A model generated the notes under the pieces. That model was not told where the DNA came from and did not search any database. It worked only from the letters and a program-made list of their open reading frames with translations. DNA of 64,000 bases, taken from positions 2,413,001-2,477,000 of the forward strand of contig NZ_CP136920.1 of NCBI RefSeq assembly GCF_033100135.1. The letters are read 5' to 3'. Position numbers and translations under genes: made by a program. Source of the stretch: Rubellicoccus peritrichatus (GTDB lineage Bacteria; Verrucomicrobiota; Verrucomicrobiia; Opitutales; Cerasicoccaceae). The first letter of the stretch is position 1; the number at the start of each line of letters is the position of its first letter. This document shows, one piece after another, positions 35,637 through 44,587 of this stretch.

Positions 35637-36908
35637 ATGGTTAACCCTAAAATAGCACAGTCGTTTGGCCCGTGTCAAAAGAATCTCTACGGCGTTTTGC
35701 TAACAAAGCGCTGTTTTGTCATCGGTTTGTGGTCCATTTTATTTAGCTTTTCCTGCCTGAATAGTTATGGTGAAAATCGTAATTTCAGGCTTGGAGCTTT
35801 CAATTTTGATTTAGCTGCCACTTTTCAAGTTGAATACAACGATAATATCAATGGGGCTACCAATAACCCGATTTCTGATGTTATTCTGACACCAGGTATC
35901 ATTTTGGTCGGTGAATGGAAGGCGACCGAGCTGAATACTTTAAGTGTTAGTATTGGTCTGGGCTATTCTAAGTATTTGAGAAATCCTGAACTCGATTCTA
36001 GTCGTAACTTCTTGAATATCAATCCAGATACAGAAATCTCTTTCACGGCATTTGTAGAGGATTTTACTATAGAGGTGTTTGACCGCATTACCTATACGGT
36101 CGATGCAACTGATGCATTATTGCCGAACAATAACAATCCGATCGACTATGGTAGATTTATTAATCTGGCAGGTCTTAATGTGGATTGGGATCTGAATGAT
36201 GTCATTCTCTTTATGAGCTTCACACGGCTCGATATTATTCCAACCACTAGCGACTTCGATTTCCAATCCAGAACTGAGCATAAGATTGAGGCTGGTCCCC
36301 GTTTTCTGGTTGCTCCAAATTTGACCCTCGGCTTTACGGGGTCGGTTGCCTGGAACCAGTGGCATGATTCCGGTGCCAATGGCGTTATTAAGAACAACAG
36401 TGTCAGCTACTCGATTGGTCCAATGGCAATCTGGCAGCCAACTTCTGTCATTAATGTATCCGCTAGCGGTGGAGTGATCTGGTTTGATTTCCAGGATAAT
36501 GATCCTACGACACCAGATAACTCCAATCCTGTTGGTTTCTTTGGTAATATAGCTGTTAGTCATCGCCTTACTCAGAACTACACACACTCGATCGCTTTTT
36601 CCCGTTCTTATAATTACGGCTATCTGTCAAATTTTACAATTGTCGATAGCTTGATTTATGGCTGGAACTGGCGACTTGGTAAGAAAATCAACCCTCGTGG
36701 TCGAGTTGGCTGGGATAGAGGGAATGATTCAGGTGGTACCAATCCTGAGGACTATGATCGTTTTTTTGTTGGTGTGGGCATGGACTACCGCTTTTCCAAT
36801 CAGATTGTTGCTGGGCTGAACTACGAATGGAGTCATAGAAATTCCAATATCTTTAATAGAACTTTTGACCGGAACAGGGTCTGGGCTGATTTGCGTTATG
36901 ATTTCTAA
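35637..36908 (+). CDS. Outer-membrane beta-barrel protein of the polysaccharide export locus
   Basis: After a long signal (FVIGLWSILFSFSCLNSYG) the protein is a run of amphipathic strands with alternating aromatic residues. It starts with FQVEYNDNINGATNNPISD, typical of barrel proteins found with exopolysaccharide genes, and ends in ADLRYDF, a terminal Phe as required for outer-membrane insertion by BAM. 423 residues, enough for about 16-18 strands. It heads a rightward run with the Wza-like, Wzc-like and ligase-like genes. It may be the outer-membrane component or porin for the exported polymer; that is inference. Confidence 0.78.
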   Translation: MVNPKIAQSFGPCQKNLYGVLLTKRCFVIGLWSILFSFSCLNSYGENRNFRLGAFNFDLAATFQVEYNDNINGATNNPISDVILTPGIILVGEWKATELNTLSVSIGLGYSKYLRNPELDSSRNFLNINPDTEISFTAFVEDFTIEVFDRITYTVDATDALLPNNNNPIDYGRFINLAGLNVDWDLNDVILFMSFTRLDIIPTTSDFDFQSRTEHKIEAGPRFLVAPNLTLGFTGSVAWNQWHDSGANGVIKNNSVSYSIGPMAIWQPTSVINVSASGGVIWFDFQDNDPTTPDNSNPVGFFGNIAVSHRLTQNYTHSIAFSRSYNYGYLSNFTIVDSLIYGWNWRLGKKINPRGRVGWDRGNDSGGTNPEDYDRFFVGVGMDYRFSNQIVAGLNYEWSHRNSNIFNRTFDRNRVWADLRYDF

Positions 36909-37003
36909 AGATTCCGCAAGGTAAGCCGATGCTACCATATTCGTTCTGGTAAAATTTATTCCAAGAATGTATACGCCAGCACATACTCACACCTTTTAAA
37001 GCC

Positions 37004-38044
37004 ATGAGAATCATACTCCTGACTCTAATTACTGCTGCATTCAGTTCGCTCTATGCTCAGGATTCTGTGCTCCCACAGACGGACAGCGGGCGAGATGCTG
37101 ATGGTTTTTCACAGGAAAGCGGTACTAAATTGGTTGAGAGCGCCGAGTCACGAGGCTTTAGCATTGTTGAGAATGCAGAAAAAGTAGATGTCGACTTGGA
37201 TGTAACTCGCATTGGGCGTCCTGAGACGATGGAGCTACTCGACTCAACCCGTGAATTTATGCTTGGAGATCGTCTGGAGTACATGGTTGCCGAGGATCGT
37301 GAAGAGCCAATCGTTCTCTTTGTCGCGGAAGATGGCCGAGTCGATGTTCCCCTTATTGGTAAAGTGCAGGCCAAAGGCAAAAACGCTAGAACATTGGCCA
37401 AAGATATCAGCAAATTGCTGGAAGTTGACTACTACTATCAGGCTACCGTTCACATTTCTGAACACAGAGATGCCCGAACCCGCGGGCAGGTTTTTGTCAT
37501 GGGACAGGTTCTGGATCAGGGGATTGTCTCAATTCCGAAAAGCGAAGTGATGACCGTGAGTCGAGCGATCCTCGCTGCCGGCGGATTCACCCCCAGGTCT
37601 GACCCAACCCGTGTTACCGTGATTCGCAGAGACCGGGAAGACGTTGAAGAAGAAAAACGGATGGAGGTCAATGTTGCTGAAATTCTAGAACAGGGGCGTT
37701 TGGACAAAGACCTTGTTCTACAGCCCAACGACCTTGTTTTTGTCGCAATGCGGGGTGATAGTAGTGGCACTTATACCGTGTCAGGTGCTGTTCGGTCGCC
37801 GGGTGTTTATCCAATAGCTGGAGGCCAGGATTTATTACTCAGCCAGGCAATCCTCCAGGCTGGAGGGTTTGATGAATTTGCCAAGGGAAGTGCCGTTAAG
37901 GTCGTCCGTTTTGATGAGAATGGAGGTCGCGAGGATCTTGTTATTGATGTGGATGAGGTCCTTGAGGAAGGAAATCGCGATGCTGACATTATGGTTAAGG
38001 CTGGAGACCAAATTATCATTCCGGAGAAGTGGATCAGCTTCTAA
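37004..38044 (+). CDS. Polysaccharide export protein (Wza-like, SLBB domains)
   Basis: A signal peptide (RIILLTLITAAFSSLYA) is followed by a Poly_export domain (~75-150; LFVAEDGRVDVPLIGKVQA, TVHISEHRDA) and two SLBB domains (VFVMGQVLDQGIVSIPKSE and YTVSGAVRSPGVYPIAGGQ). Each SLBB domain ends in the AILAAGGF/AILQAGGF signature. Wza proteins form the octameric channel that carries capsule or exopolysaccharide across the periplasm and outer membrane. No lipobox Cys is visible at the signal cleavage site, unlike E. coli Wza. 346 residues. The Wzc-like gene follows after 55 bases. Confidence 0.92.
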   Translation: MRIILLTLITAAFSSLYAQDSVLPQTDSGRDADGFSQESGTKLVESAESRGFSIVENAEKVDVDLDVTRIGRPETMELLDSTREFMLGDRLEYMVAEDREEPIVLFVAEDGRVDVPLIGKVQAKGKNARTLAKDISKLLEVDYYYQATVHISEHRDARTRGQVFVMGQVLDQGIVSIPKSEVMTVSRAILAAGGFTPRSDPTRVTVIRRDREDVEEEKRMEVNVAEILEQGRLDKDLVLQPNDLVFVAMRGDSSGTYTVSGAVRSPGVYPIAGGQDLLLSQAILQAGGFDEFAKGSAVKVVRFDENGGREDLVIDVDEVLEEGNRDADIMVKAGDQIIIPEKWISF

Positions 38045-38099
38045 AACTTTTATTTATATGACATTATTCGCAAAGACCGGATAAAGGATACCATTTAAA

Positions 38100-40208
38100 A
38101 TGAGTGAATTGCCATTCAAGGAGGCGGAGAAAGAGTTCGATTGGTCCGAGATGCTACATGCTTGGATTTTTCGGGCACGCATTGTTTTTAGGCGCCTTTG
38201 GTGGGTATTTATCCTGACCATCGGGGCAGGCTTGGGTTACCAGGCTTATATGGAGCTGAATCGTGATCCACTTTACGTTTCCAGTGCCCGTATGATTATC
38301 GATGGTCGCATCGAGTTGCCTGAAGGAGCGAACTACGTCGAACTCTTGAGCAATTTTTGGGGGACTCAGATGGAGCTCATGCAGAGTCCAATGGTCAAGC
38401 GAAGAGCTAAGGAGCGTGTGATGGCCTTACATCCCGAGCTGTCAGCTGATACTTTTGTCAGGATCAGTGTGAGTCAATCCAGCGATGCCAACATCTTTCG
38501 CCTCGTAGCGGAAGGCAGGGATCCGAAATATACTCAGTATTTTCTGGATGCTCTGATGTATGAATATCTCAATTATAAGAAGGAGCGCCGAGCTGCATCA
38601 TCTGAGAACACCTTTGTGTCTGTTATGGAGAAGGTGCTTGAGTATCAGCATCAGATTGAAGATCTCGAACAGCAGAGACTCGATTTTCAGAACGAAAACA
38701 ACATCGTATTTCTTCAGGAGCAGGGCAATAATGCAGGTGCCTATTTGGCTGAGTTAAATGCAAAAGCTGCGTCTCTTAGGACTCAACTGCGCCTGTTGAC
38801 AAGAATGGACTTGAAAGCTGCAGGTAAAGACGGTCATGAAATGACACCGCTAATGGAATCGATTTTGGCCGAGAATGACGAAGAATTTGCGGAGGCCCGT
38901 CGGACTGTCGATAAGCTCAATGCTGAACTCTCGGAGTTCCAAATCTACATGAAGCCAAAGCATCCTAAGATCATTGCTTTGAAAAGAGAGATCGAACGGA
39001 AAGACAACATGCTGAATATCTACCGCCGGCAGAGTGTCACTCAACTTGCTCAAAGGCAGGAGCAGTTGACAAAGAATCTGGCTGATGTTGATGAAATGAT
39101 CGATGAGCAGGAGCAGGAAGCCTTGAAATTCAGTCGCCTGCTGGCTGAGTTCGAACGCATCGGTTCACGACTTGAAAGTGTCACCAAAATTCACAGCCGC
39201 CTGCTGAGTTCCATTCAACAAATTGAGTTCACCAATGATGTTGCTCAGGAAGTGATCTCAGTTCTGGAGCCTGCAACACCTGCATTTCAGCCACCTGGAA
39301 ACACGGCAAAACAGTTGTTTACTGGAGGCGTCGCTGGAATCGCCCTAGGAGCAGGTATTTTGTTCGTTTTTGCAGTAATGGATAGCCGGCTGGTGTCGGT
39401 TGATGATCTCACTGCGAGGTTTGATGCGCCTGTGCTGGGGATTATCCCACTGCAGAAACAGCAGGATGGTAGAGTCGAAATGCTCAAGGGCAATGATGAG
39501 CGGCTGATGTTTGCTGAGTCCTGTCGAAATATTCGAAGTTCGCTTTTGTTTATGGATCGTGAAGGGCCTGCCCCCAAAACGATCTTAATAACCAGTTCTG
39601 TCCCTGCAGAAGGTAAATCCACCTTGACTGGTAATCTTGCGATTACATTGGCGTTTGCGTCTGCTAAAATTCTCGCAGTTGATGCAGACTTGCGTCGTGG
39701 TCATATGCATGACGCATTTGGGGTCAAAAATAATGATGGTCTGACTGGTCTGCTGACGAATCATACATTGGATCCAAAGAATGTAATTCAAGCAACGGAT
39801 GTAGAAGGGCTTGATGTCATTACCTGTGGTGATTATCCTGAGCGTCCAGGTGAGTTGCTCATGAGTCGTCGGTTTGATGAGATCTTTGATGCTCTTAAAG
39901 ACGATTACGATTATATCCTCTATGATTGCCCACCAGTACTGGCAACCGATGATACGCCGAGTTTTGCGACCAAGGCCGATGCAGTGCTGTTCATCGTGCG
40001 CTCCAATTATACACGCACACGTCAGATTAAGAATGCGGTCGATACGCTATCTTTGCGCGGCATCAAGATCCGTGGTTTCATTCTGAACTTTGTAGATAAT
40101 CGTGAGCCCAGCCACTACTACTACAAATACTATGACTACTATTCATATCGTAGCTACAAGCCAGGTGCAGGTCGCGAGGAAGATAAACGAAACAAGTCGA
40201 AGGTATAA
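38100..40208 (+). CDS. Wzc-like polysaccharide co-polymerase with BY-kinase domain
   Basis: A Wzz-type domain with two membrane helices (WWVFILTIGAGLGYQAYM near residue 40 and FTGGVAGIALGAGILFVFAV near 410) surrounds a long periplasmic coiled coil. The cytoplasmic C-terminus is a bacterial tyrosine kinase: Walker A at residues 499-508 (SVPAEGKST, Lys506), Walker A' (VDAD, Asp528) and Walker B (YDCPP, Asp609). The tail is a tyrosine cluster (YYYKYYDYYSYRSY), the usual autophosphorylation site. It controls polymer length and export in Wzx/Wzy-type systems. 702 residues, normal for the fused form. Confidence 0.94.
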   Translation: MSELPFKEAEKEFDWSEMLHAWIFRARIVFRRLWWVFILTIGAGLGYQAYMELNRDPLYVSSARMIIDGRIELPEGANYVELLSNFWGTQMELMQSPMVKRRAKERVMALHPELSADTFVRISVSQSSDANIFRLVAEGRDPKYTQYFLDALMYEYLNYKKERRAASSENTFVSVMEKVLEYQHQIEDLEQQRLDFQNENNIVFLQEQGNNAGAYLAELNAKAASLRTQLRLLTRMDLKAAGKDGHEMTPLMESILAENDEEFAEARRTVDKLNAELSEFQIYMKPKHPKIIALKREIERKDNMLNIYRRQSVTQLAQRQEQLTKNLADVDEMIDEQEQEALKFSRLLAEFERIGSRLESVTKIHSRLLSSIQQIEFTNDVAQEVISVLEPATPAFQPPGNTAKQLFTGGVAGIALGAGILFVFAVMDSRLVSVDDLTARFDAPVLGIIPLQKQQDGRVEMLKGNDERLMFAESCRNIRSSLLFMDREGPAPKTILITSSVPAEGKSTLTGNLAITLAFASAKILAVDADLRRGHMHDAFGVKNNDGLTGLLTNHTLDPKNVIQATDVEGLDVITCGDYPERPGELLMSRRFDEIFDALKDDYDYILYDCPPVLATDDTPSFATKADAVLFIVRSNYTRTRQIKNAVDTLSLRGIKIRGFILNFVDNREPSHYYYKYYDYYSYRSYKPGAGREEDKRNKSKV

Positions 40209-40397
40209 AGGACTTTAAAGGCATGTTTTGATTCGAATGGCGGGGAGTCTTGTTAAAGGGGAGTCCATCGTTTGTTTCACTTAACAATATTGCTGACATC
40301 AGTAGCGTCATTACCTGCTTCTTGTCGCAAAAAGGTTAATCTATCGTTGATTCGTTTCCCTCACACCATCACGTTGTTCGTTTGCAGCTAATCCTTC

Positions 40398-42845
40398 ATG
40401 GCGACTCCCGATATCGATAAACCTGAAATTTCTGAGGCAACTACGAGTACTCGGAGAAGCCGGTCAGGTCATCATCATCGGCGAAACAGGCGCAAGATGC
40501 CTACAACGGTAGGGAGATATGCTTTGGTTCTCGGTTTATTGCTCCTGCTCCTGTTTGGTGGCGGGGCGCCAATATGGGCACAAAGCCTCGTTTTGATTAT
40601 AGGTGGATTCTGGGCCGTGCTGCATCCCCCACTCAAAACACCATCACGTAAGATGGATTGGGCTTTGATTGTTTTTACCTTATGGAGCCTGACTGCGTTT
40701 TTGCCGAGCGGTTTATTGGGAAAACCATCCTGGCATGAAAATATGGCTGAGGTTGGCTGGGAACCCGGTTGGTTTACTACGGGGCAACCTTGGTTCTCGG
40801 CTGAACTGATTGTCATCCTCCTTGCCGGGATTACATGGTTTTACTTAATTTGGAATCTGAAAATCGACTATGATGATCGTCGGCGCCTCCTGTGGGTCTT
40901 TGTTGTCGGCATGGCATTATTAGGGCTTGGGGCAAGTTGGGGGAGTCTCAATGGCTATCGTTCGCCATATCAAGCGGAAGGGCTTTCATTCAGCTATTTT
41001 CCGAACAAGAACCATTCAGGATTGGTCTTGGCGATGGGAGCTGTGGCGGCGTTTGCTTTGACGGTTCATATGATGCGTTGCAGACGCCGATCCGGGTTTA
41101 TTGCTTTTGTTTGTTTATTGTTCAGCTTCTCTGGAGTCATTTTCAGTATGTCGCGAGCAGGTTTGATTCTGTTTTTTGTAGGTGCGATTGCTTCATATTT
41201 AATTGCTTTTAATGTTCGTAGATCGATTCGTCTATTACGTTATGTGGCTCCACTGATTGTCCTGGTGATGTCAGTTCTTCTCATTTTAGGGAGAGACTCA
41301 TTGGAGCGTTTTTCTTTTTGGACGGACTTTGATTCAGCATCTGACCTGCGCATTGGTATTTATCGAGACACTTTCGAGATGATTACCAAATTGCCACCGG
41401 TTGCATTGACGATTGGTAACTTCTCAGCTGTTTTTCCACAATTCAGGGATGCCTCAGTTGTCGGACAGAGTATCATTCATCCCGAAAGTGATTGGATGTG
41501 GGTGATGGCTGAGCTGGGGGTGCCTGGTTTTTCATTGTTGGCGATTGCTGTGCTGGTTGCTTTAGCTCGATATATCCCTTTTGGTTCAGATCGCACGATG
41601 GCGTATCGCGCCATCGCTTTTGGGCCAGTTGTTATATTTCTGATTCACTCACTTATTGATGTCCCGGCTCATCGTTTTGGTGCGATCCTTCTGGCTTTTC
41701 TTTTTTATCGATTATCGGTTGCCGAACGTGCTGGTGAGCTGCGTTCGGTAACGCCGCAATTCGTATATAGACTGTTCGGCTTTGTACTTATAATCGCAGG
41801 CAGTGCCTGGCTTGTCGGATCTGTCTTTAACCTTCCCTGGAACTCCAGGATTGCAGATGAAAAAGCACGAGAAGCCTTATCAGTTGAGTTTGCTTCAGGT
41901 GCTAAAGATCGGATTGCTGAAGCTTTGGAATTGGGCATGTCGGCACGTCCTCTTGATTGGTGGTATTACACGATGCGTGCACGTTACAAGTTATCTTACG
42001 AACGAGATGCAGAAGGTGCACGTGAAGACTTCCTTATTGCACGAGCTTTGGAACCCATCAGCGCAGAGGTTCCATTCCAGGAAGGAGTGACCTGGCTTTC
42101 CTTCAATCATCGTATGGCCGTGGATGCATGGCGTGAGGCGTTACAACGTAAATCACTTGTTCCGATTAGCCTTTATCGAGAGATGCTGGACAAAGCAGGG
42201 CAACGTCCTCGTTTTAATCGAGAGCTTGCGAACCTAACGATTCTCGAACCGGATTTTCGCGTGCTTTATCTAAAGCGCCGAAGTGGCAGTGACTTTGATG
42301 AGGCGATTATTTATGAGTTGGACCGAGATCCGACATTCAGCATGTATTCACCAGCTCAAAAGGATACGATTTTCCAGCGTTGGGCTTTATCCGGAGATGG
42401 CAGCAATCTAAGACATCATCTTCTTTCATTCCCTGAAATTTCCGATATTGCATGGTATTATAGTGGTTTGTCGCTCGCAGCTGAAGGCAAGTATGAAGCT
42501 GCAATTGATGAAGTGAAACCTTTCCTGCCAGCACCACGCTTTCCAGAATTTACCCAGTTTTCCATTGTGTCAGATCAGGAGCTAAGACAGACCTTTATTA
42601 TTAATCCTGATGATTTAGTGCGAGGTTCTATTTTGCTGAAGCGTCAGTTGGACAGGTCTGATCTTGAAGGGGCAACTGAGACATTGGGCATTCTTTTCAA
42701 GGCCAAAGATATTCCTGATTATGTCCTATATTGGAAAGGCGAATTAGAACGTAGCCGTGGGCAATATCGTAAGGCTTGGAATACCTGGGAGCCTTATCTG
42801 AAGAGCTATGTGCAGGAACATATTGTTAGGGCATCAAAGGAATGA
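40398..42845 (+). CDS. O-antigen ligase/polymerase (Wzy-like) with C-terminal TPR-like region
   Basis: After a basic His-rich N-terminus come about 11 hydrophobic helices (residues ~40-450). A Wzy_C/WaaL-type periplasmic loop contains FSMSRAGLILFFVGAI, with the conserved Ser-Arg-Ala-Gly, and HPESDWMWVMAELGVPGF. The last ~350 residues are soluble and helical, with TPR-like spacing (YYTMRARYKLSYERDAEGAR, ALEPISAEVPFQEGVTWLSF). This is common in exopolysaccharide polymerases of PEP-CTERM-bearing bacteria. It polymerises or transfers undecaprenyl-linked glycans. No glycosyltransferase or flippase is in this window, so they must be elsewhere. It closes the rightward export run. Confidence 0.86.
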   Translation: MATPDIDKPEISEATTSTRRSRSGHHHRRNRRKMPTTVGRYALVLGLLLLLLFGGGAPIWAQSLVLIIGGFWAVLHPPLKTPSRKMDWALIVFTLWSLTAFLPSGLLGKPSWHENMAEVGWEPGWFTTGQPWFSAELIVILLAGITWFYLIWNLKIDYDDRRRLLWVFVVGMALLGLGASWGSLNGYRSPYQAEGLSFSYFPNKNHSGLVLAMGAVAAFALTVHMMRCRRRSGFIAFVCLLFSFSGVIFSMSRAGLILFFVGAIASYLIAFNVRRSIRLLRYVAPLIVLVMSVLLILGRDSLERFSFWTDFDSASDLRIGIYRDTFEMITKLPPVALTIGNFSAVFPQFRDASVVGQSIIHPESDWMWVMAELGVPGFSLLAIAVLVALARYIPFGSDRTMAYRAIAFGPVVIFLIHSLIDVPAHRFGAILLAFLFYRLSVAERAGELRSVTPQFVYRLFGFVLIIAGSAWLVGSVFNLPWNSRIADEKAREALSVEFASGAKDRIAEALELGMSARPLDWWYYTMRARYKLSYERDAEGAREDFLIARALEPISAEVPFQEGVTWLSFNHRMAVDAWREALQRKSLVPISLYREMLDKAGQRPRFNRELANLTILEPDFRVLYLKRRSGSDFDEAIIYELDRDPTFSMYSPAQKDTIFQRWALSGDGSNLRHHLLSFPEISDIAWYYSGLSLAAEGKYEAAIDEVKPFLPAPRFPEFTQFSIVSDQELRQTFIINPDDLVRGSILLKRQLDRSDLEGATETLGILFKAKDIPDYVLYWKGELERSRGQYRKAWNTWEPYLKSYVQEHIVRASKE

Positions 42846-42882
42846 CGCCCTTGCCTCTTGCATGATAGTCGTTTGCCTGGCA

Positions 42883-44052
42883 CTATGCTGGACTAGCACC
42901 GCCAGTATTGGTTAGCATCGGTAAATATTTCTGCTTCAAAAGGCGCCAGAAAACGAGGAAGAAGGCTGTCAGTGGGATGGCTAGAATCATCCCAAGAATT
43001 CCGCCCAATGCCGTTCCCCAGAAAAAGATCGAGAAAATGATCAGCATTGGGTTCATCCCGGTTTGCTTTCCCATGATACGTGGAGTGAGGACGTAATCCC
43101 CGAACAATTGTGCGGCCACAAAGACAAACACGCAAAGCCCAAGCAGGGTCCAGCCGCCTTCTGGTTGGAAGTAAGCCAATGGTAGCACAACTGTGATACC
43201 GATAATCGTGCCGAGGTAAGGGACGATATTCAAGATGCCAATCAGTCCACCTAAAAGGAGGCCAAACTTGAGCCCAACTAGACTGAAGCCGGTTGCCAGA
43301 ACCACCGCAAGGATGAGTCCGATGACGATTTGCCCACGAAAGAATGCGACTAGGATATCAACGAATTGTTCGACCAGAAAGACGAGATCGCTACGCCATT
43401 CCTTTTTGATAAAAGACAGCTCTTTTTCCAGATCCTGCCCATAGTTTCGTTTGGAATCCAGTAGATAGAAAAGGTAAACCGGCAGAACTGCATAGGCGGC
43501 CATCGTTCCAAAAACGGATAGTATTTTTTTTCCTGCTTTGCTGAGAGAAGAGAATGATTGGCTGATCAAAGACTTCAGTGATCCGGAAAGTTCATCCATG
43601 TATCCATCAAACTTTTCTTTGCCCACTGTATTTTGAATGGAACCAATAAGTTCGGGAAACTTCTCATTTAAAAACGTCTCTGTTGTACTAACGAATTTCG
43701 GGATGTAATCAATTAAGTCAATGACCTGCTTGGATATGACGGGCAGAGCAAGTGAGAATCCTGCGGACAGCACGACTATCATCAGTGCGTAGAGAAGGAC
43801 GATGGATTTCACCTTTCCAAGCTTCAGCTTTACTTGAAAAAGCCTGACAATCGGTCGAAGCAATAATGCCAATACTCCGGCGATAGCGAGTGGCATCAGG
43901 ACGTCACTGAATGTGGATACAAAACTCTGCAGCACTCGGAAAAGTCCGTAAAGTGCGCCGATTAAAAACAGAGCTGCCAGCACCGTGGCTCCTGTTGCAA
44001 CGATGCGTTTTTGGCTGGGCGTAAAGAAATTTCGTTCTTCGGTCTCGGACAT
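42883..44052 (-). CDS. AI-2E family transporter (PerM-like)
   Basis: 389 residues with eight or so hydrophobic helices, in the arrangement of the AI-2E/UPF0118 family. An N-terminal pair (ATVLAALFLIGALYGLFRVL) is followed by a central amphipathic region with KFVSTTETFLNEKFPEL. The C-terminal block contains GGLIGILNIVPYLGTIIGI and the family signature QLFGDYVLTPRIMGKQTGMNP. Family members have been linked to autoinducer-2 export and to Na+(Li+)/H+ exchange, so the substrate is open. It lies 29 bases downstream of the glutaredoxin gene and could be co-transcribed with it. Confidence 0.9.
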   Translation of the reverse strand: MSETEERNFFTPSQKRIVATGATVLAALFLIGALYGLFRVLQSFVSTFSDVLMPLAIAGVLALLLRPIVRLFQVKLKLGKVKSIVLLYALMIVVLSAGFSLALPVISKQVIDLIDYIPKFVSTTETFLNEKFPELIGSIQNTVGKEKFDGYMDELSGSLKSLISQSFSSLSKAGKKILSVFGTMAAYAVLPVYLFYLLDSKRNYGQDLEKELSFIKKEWRSDLVFLVEQFVDILVAFFRGQIVIGLILAVVLATGFSLVGLKFGLLLGGLIGILNIVPYLGTIIGITVVLPLAYFQPEGGWTLLGLCVFVFVAAQLFGDYVLTPRIMGKQTGMNPMLIIFSIFFWGTALGGILGMILAIPLTAFFLVFWRLLKQKYLPMLTNTGGASPA

Positions 44053-44081
44053 GAATAGAGGTGGCTTTTTTGTAGATGGGT

Positions 44082-44369
44082 TTAATCGTCTTCCAGATGA
44101 TCGCCGATTCCGAGCTCGCGGCGGATCTCGGGTGCTTCGGACAATGCATCTACAAACTCATCCACGCTGAAATCTGCAACGACAAAGTCACCATATTCCA
44201 TAGTCGGAGTCAGAGTTTGCCCGCTTACCTCAACCATTCTTTGCAGGTTAGACCGGCTGATGTTTACATCTTTCAGGTCTATATCTACACCGTGTTTCTG
44301 AAACCATGCTACCGCCTCGCGGCACCATGGGCAGCCTCGTTTAATATAGAGTATTGGTTTTGCTCTCAT
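44082..44369 (-). CDS. Glutaredoxin
   Basis: A thioredoxin-fold protein of 95 residues with the redox motif Cys13-Pro-Trp-Cys16 (RGCPWCREA) and the cis-Pro loop TLTPTMEYGDFVV. Glutaredoxins reduce disulfides or glutathione mixed disulfides in the cytoplasm. The frame is open to 44420, but the ATG at 44369 is preceded by an AAGGAAG Shine-Dalgarno sequence at the right distance and starts at the first beta strand (KPILYIKRG), so I take it. The acidic C-terminal tail (ELGIGDHLEDD) is beyond the core fold. Confidence 0.9.
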   Translation of the reverse strand: MRAKPILYIKRGCPWCREAVAWFQKHGVDIDLKDVNISRSNLQRMVEVSGQTLTPTMEYGDFVVADFSVDEFVDALSEAPEIRRELGIGDHLEDD

Positions 44370-44450
44370 TATTATTAGTTTCTTCCTTAAAAGTTTGACC
44401 CGCTTGCCACCGTTAAGCAATTGAATTCTAACTACTTGGTGCTAGTGGGA

Positions 44451-44558
44451 AGTGAGAAGTTTTTATGAGTTCCAGTGTCCTCAGGTTCTTGTATTCATAG
44501 GTTATTTCACAATCCGTATTTGGCATTCCTCATTCCAATGAACTTCTGCCTTCTCACT
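44451..44558. repeat. Inverted repeat upstream of the UvrA-like gene
   Basis: AGTGAGAAG at 44451-44459 and CTTCTCACT at 44550-44558 form a 9-base inverted repeat 90 bases apart; flanking bases extend it imperfectly. It could fold in the leader of the UvrA-like gene, which starts 30 bases later, or be a remnant of an insertion. Confidence 0.4.
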
Positions 44559-44587
44559 GCTACCTTCTTACTCCTTATTAAACACAA

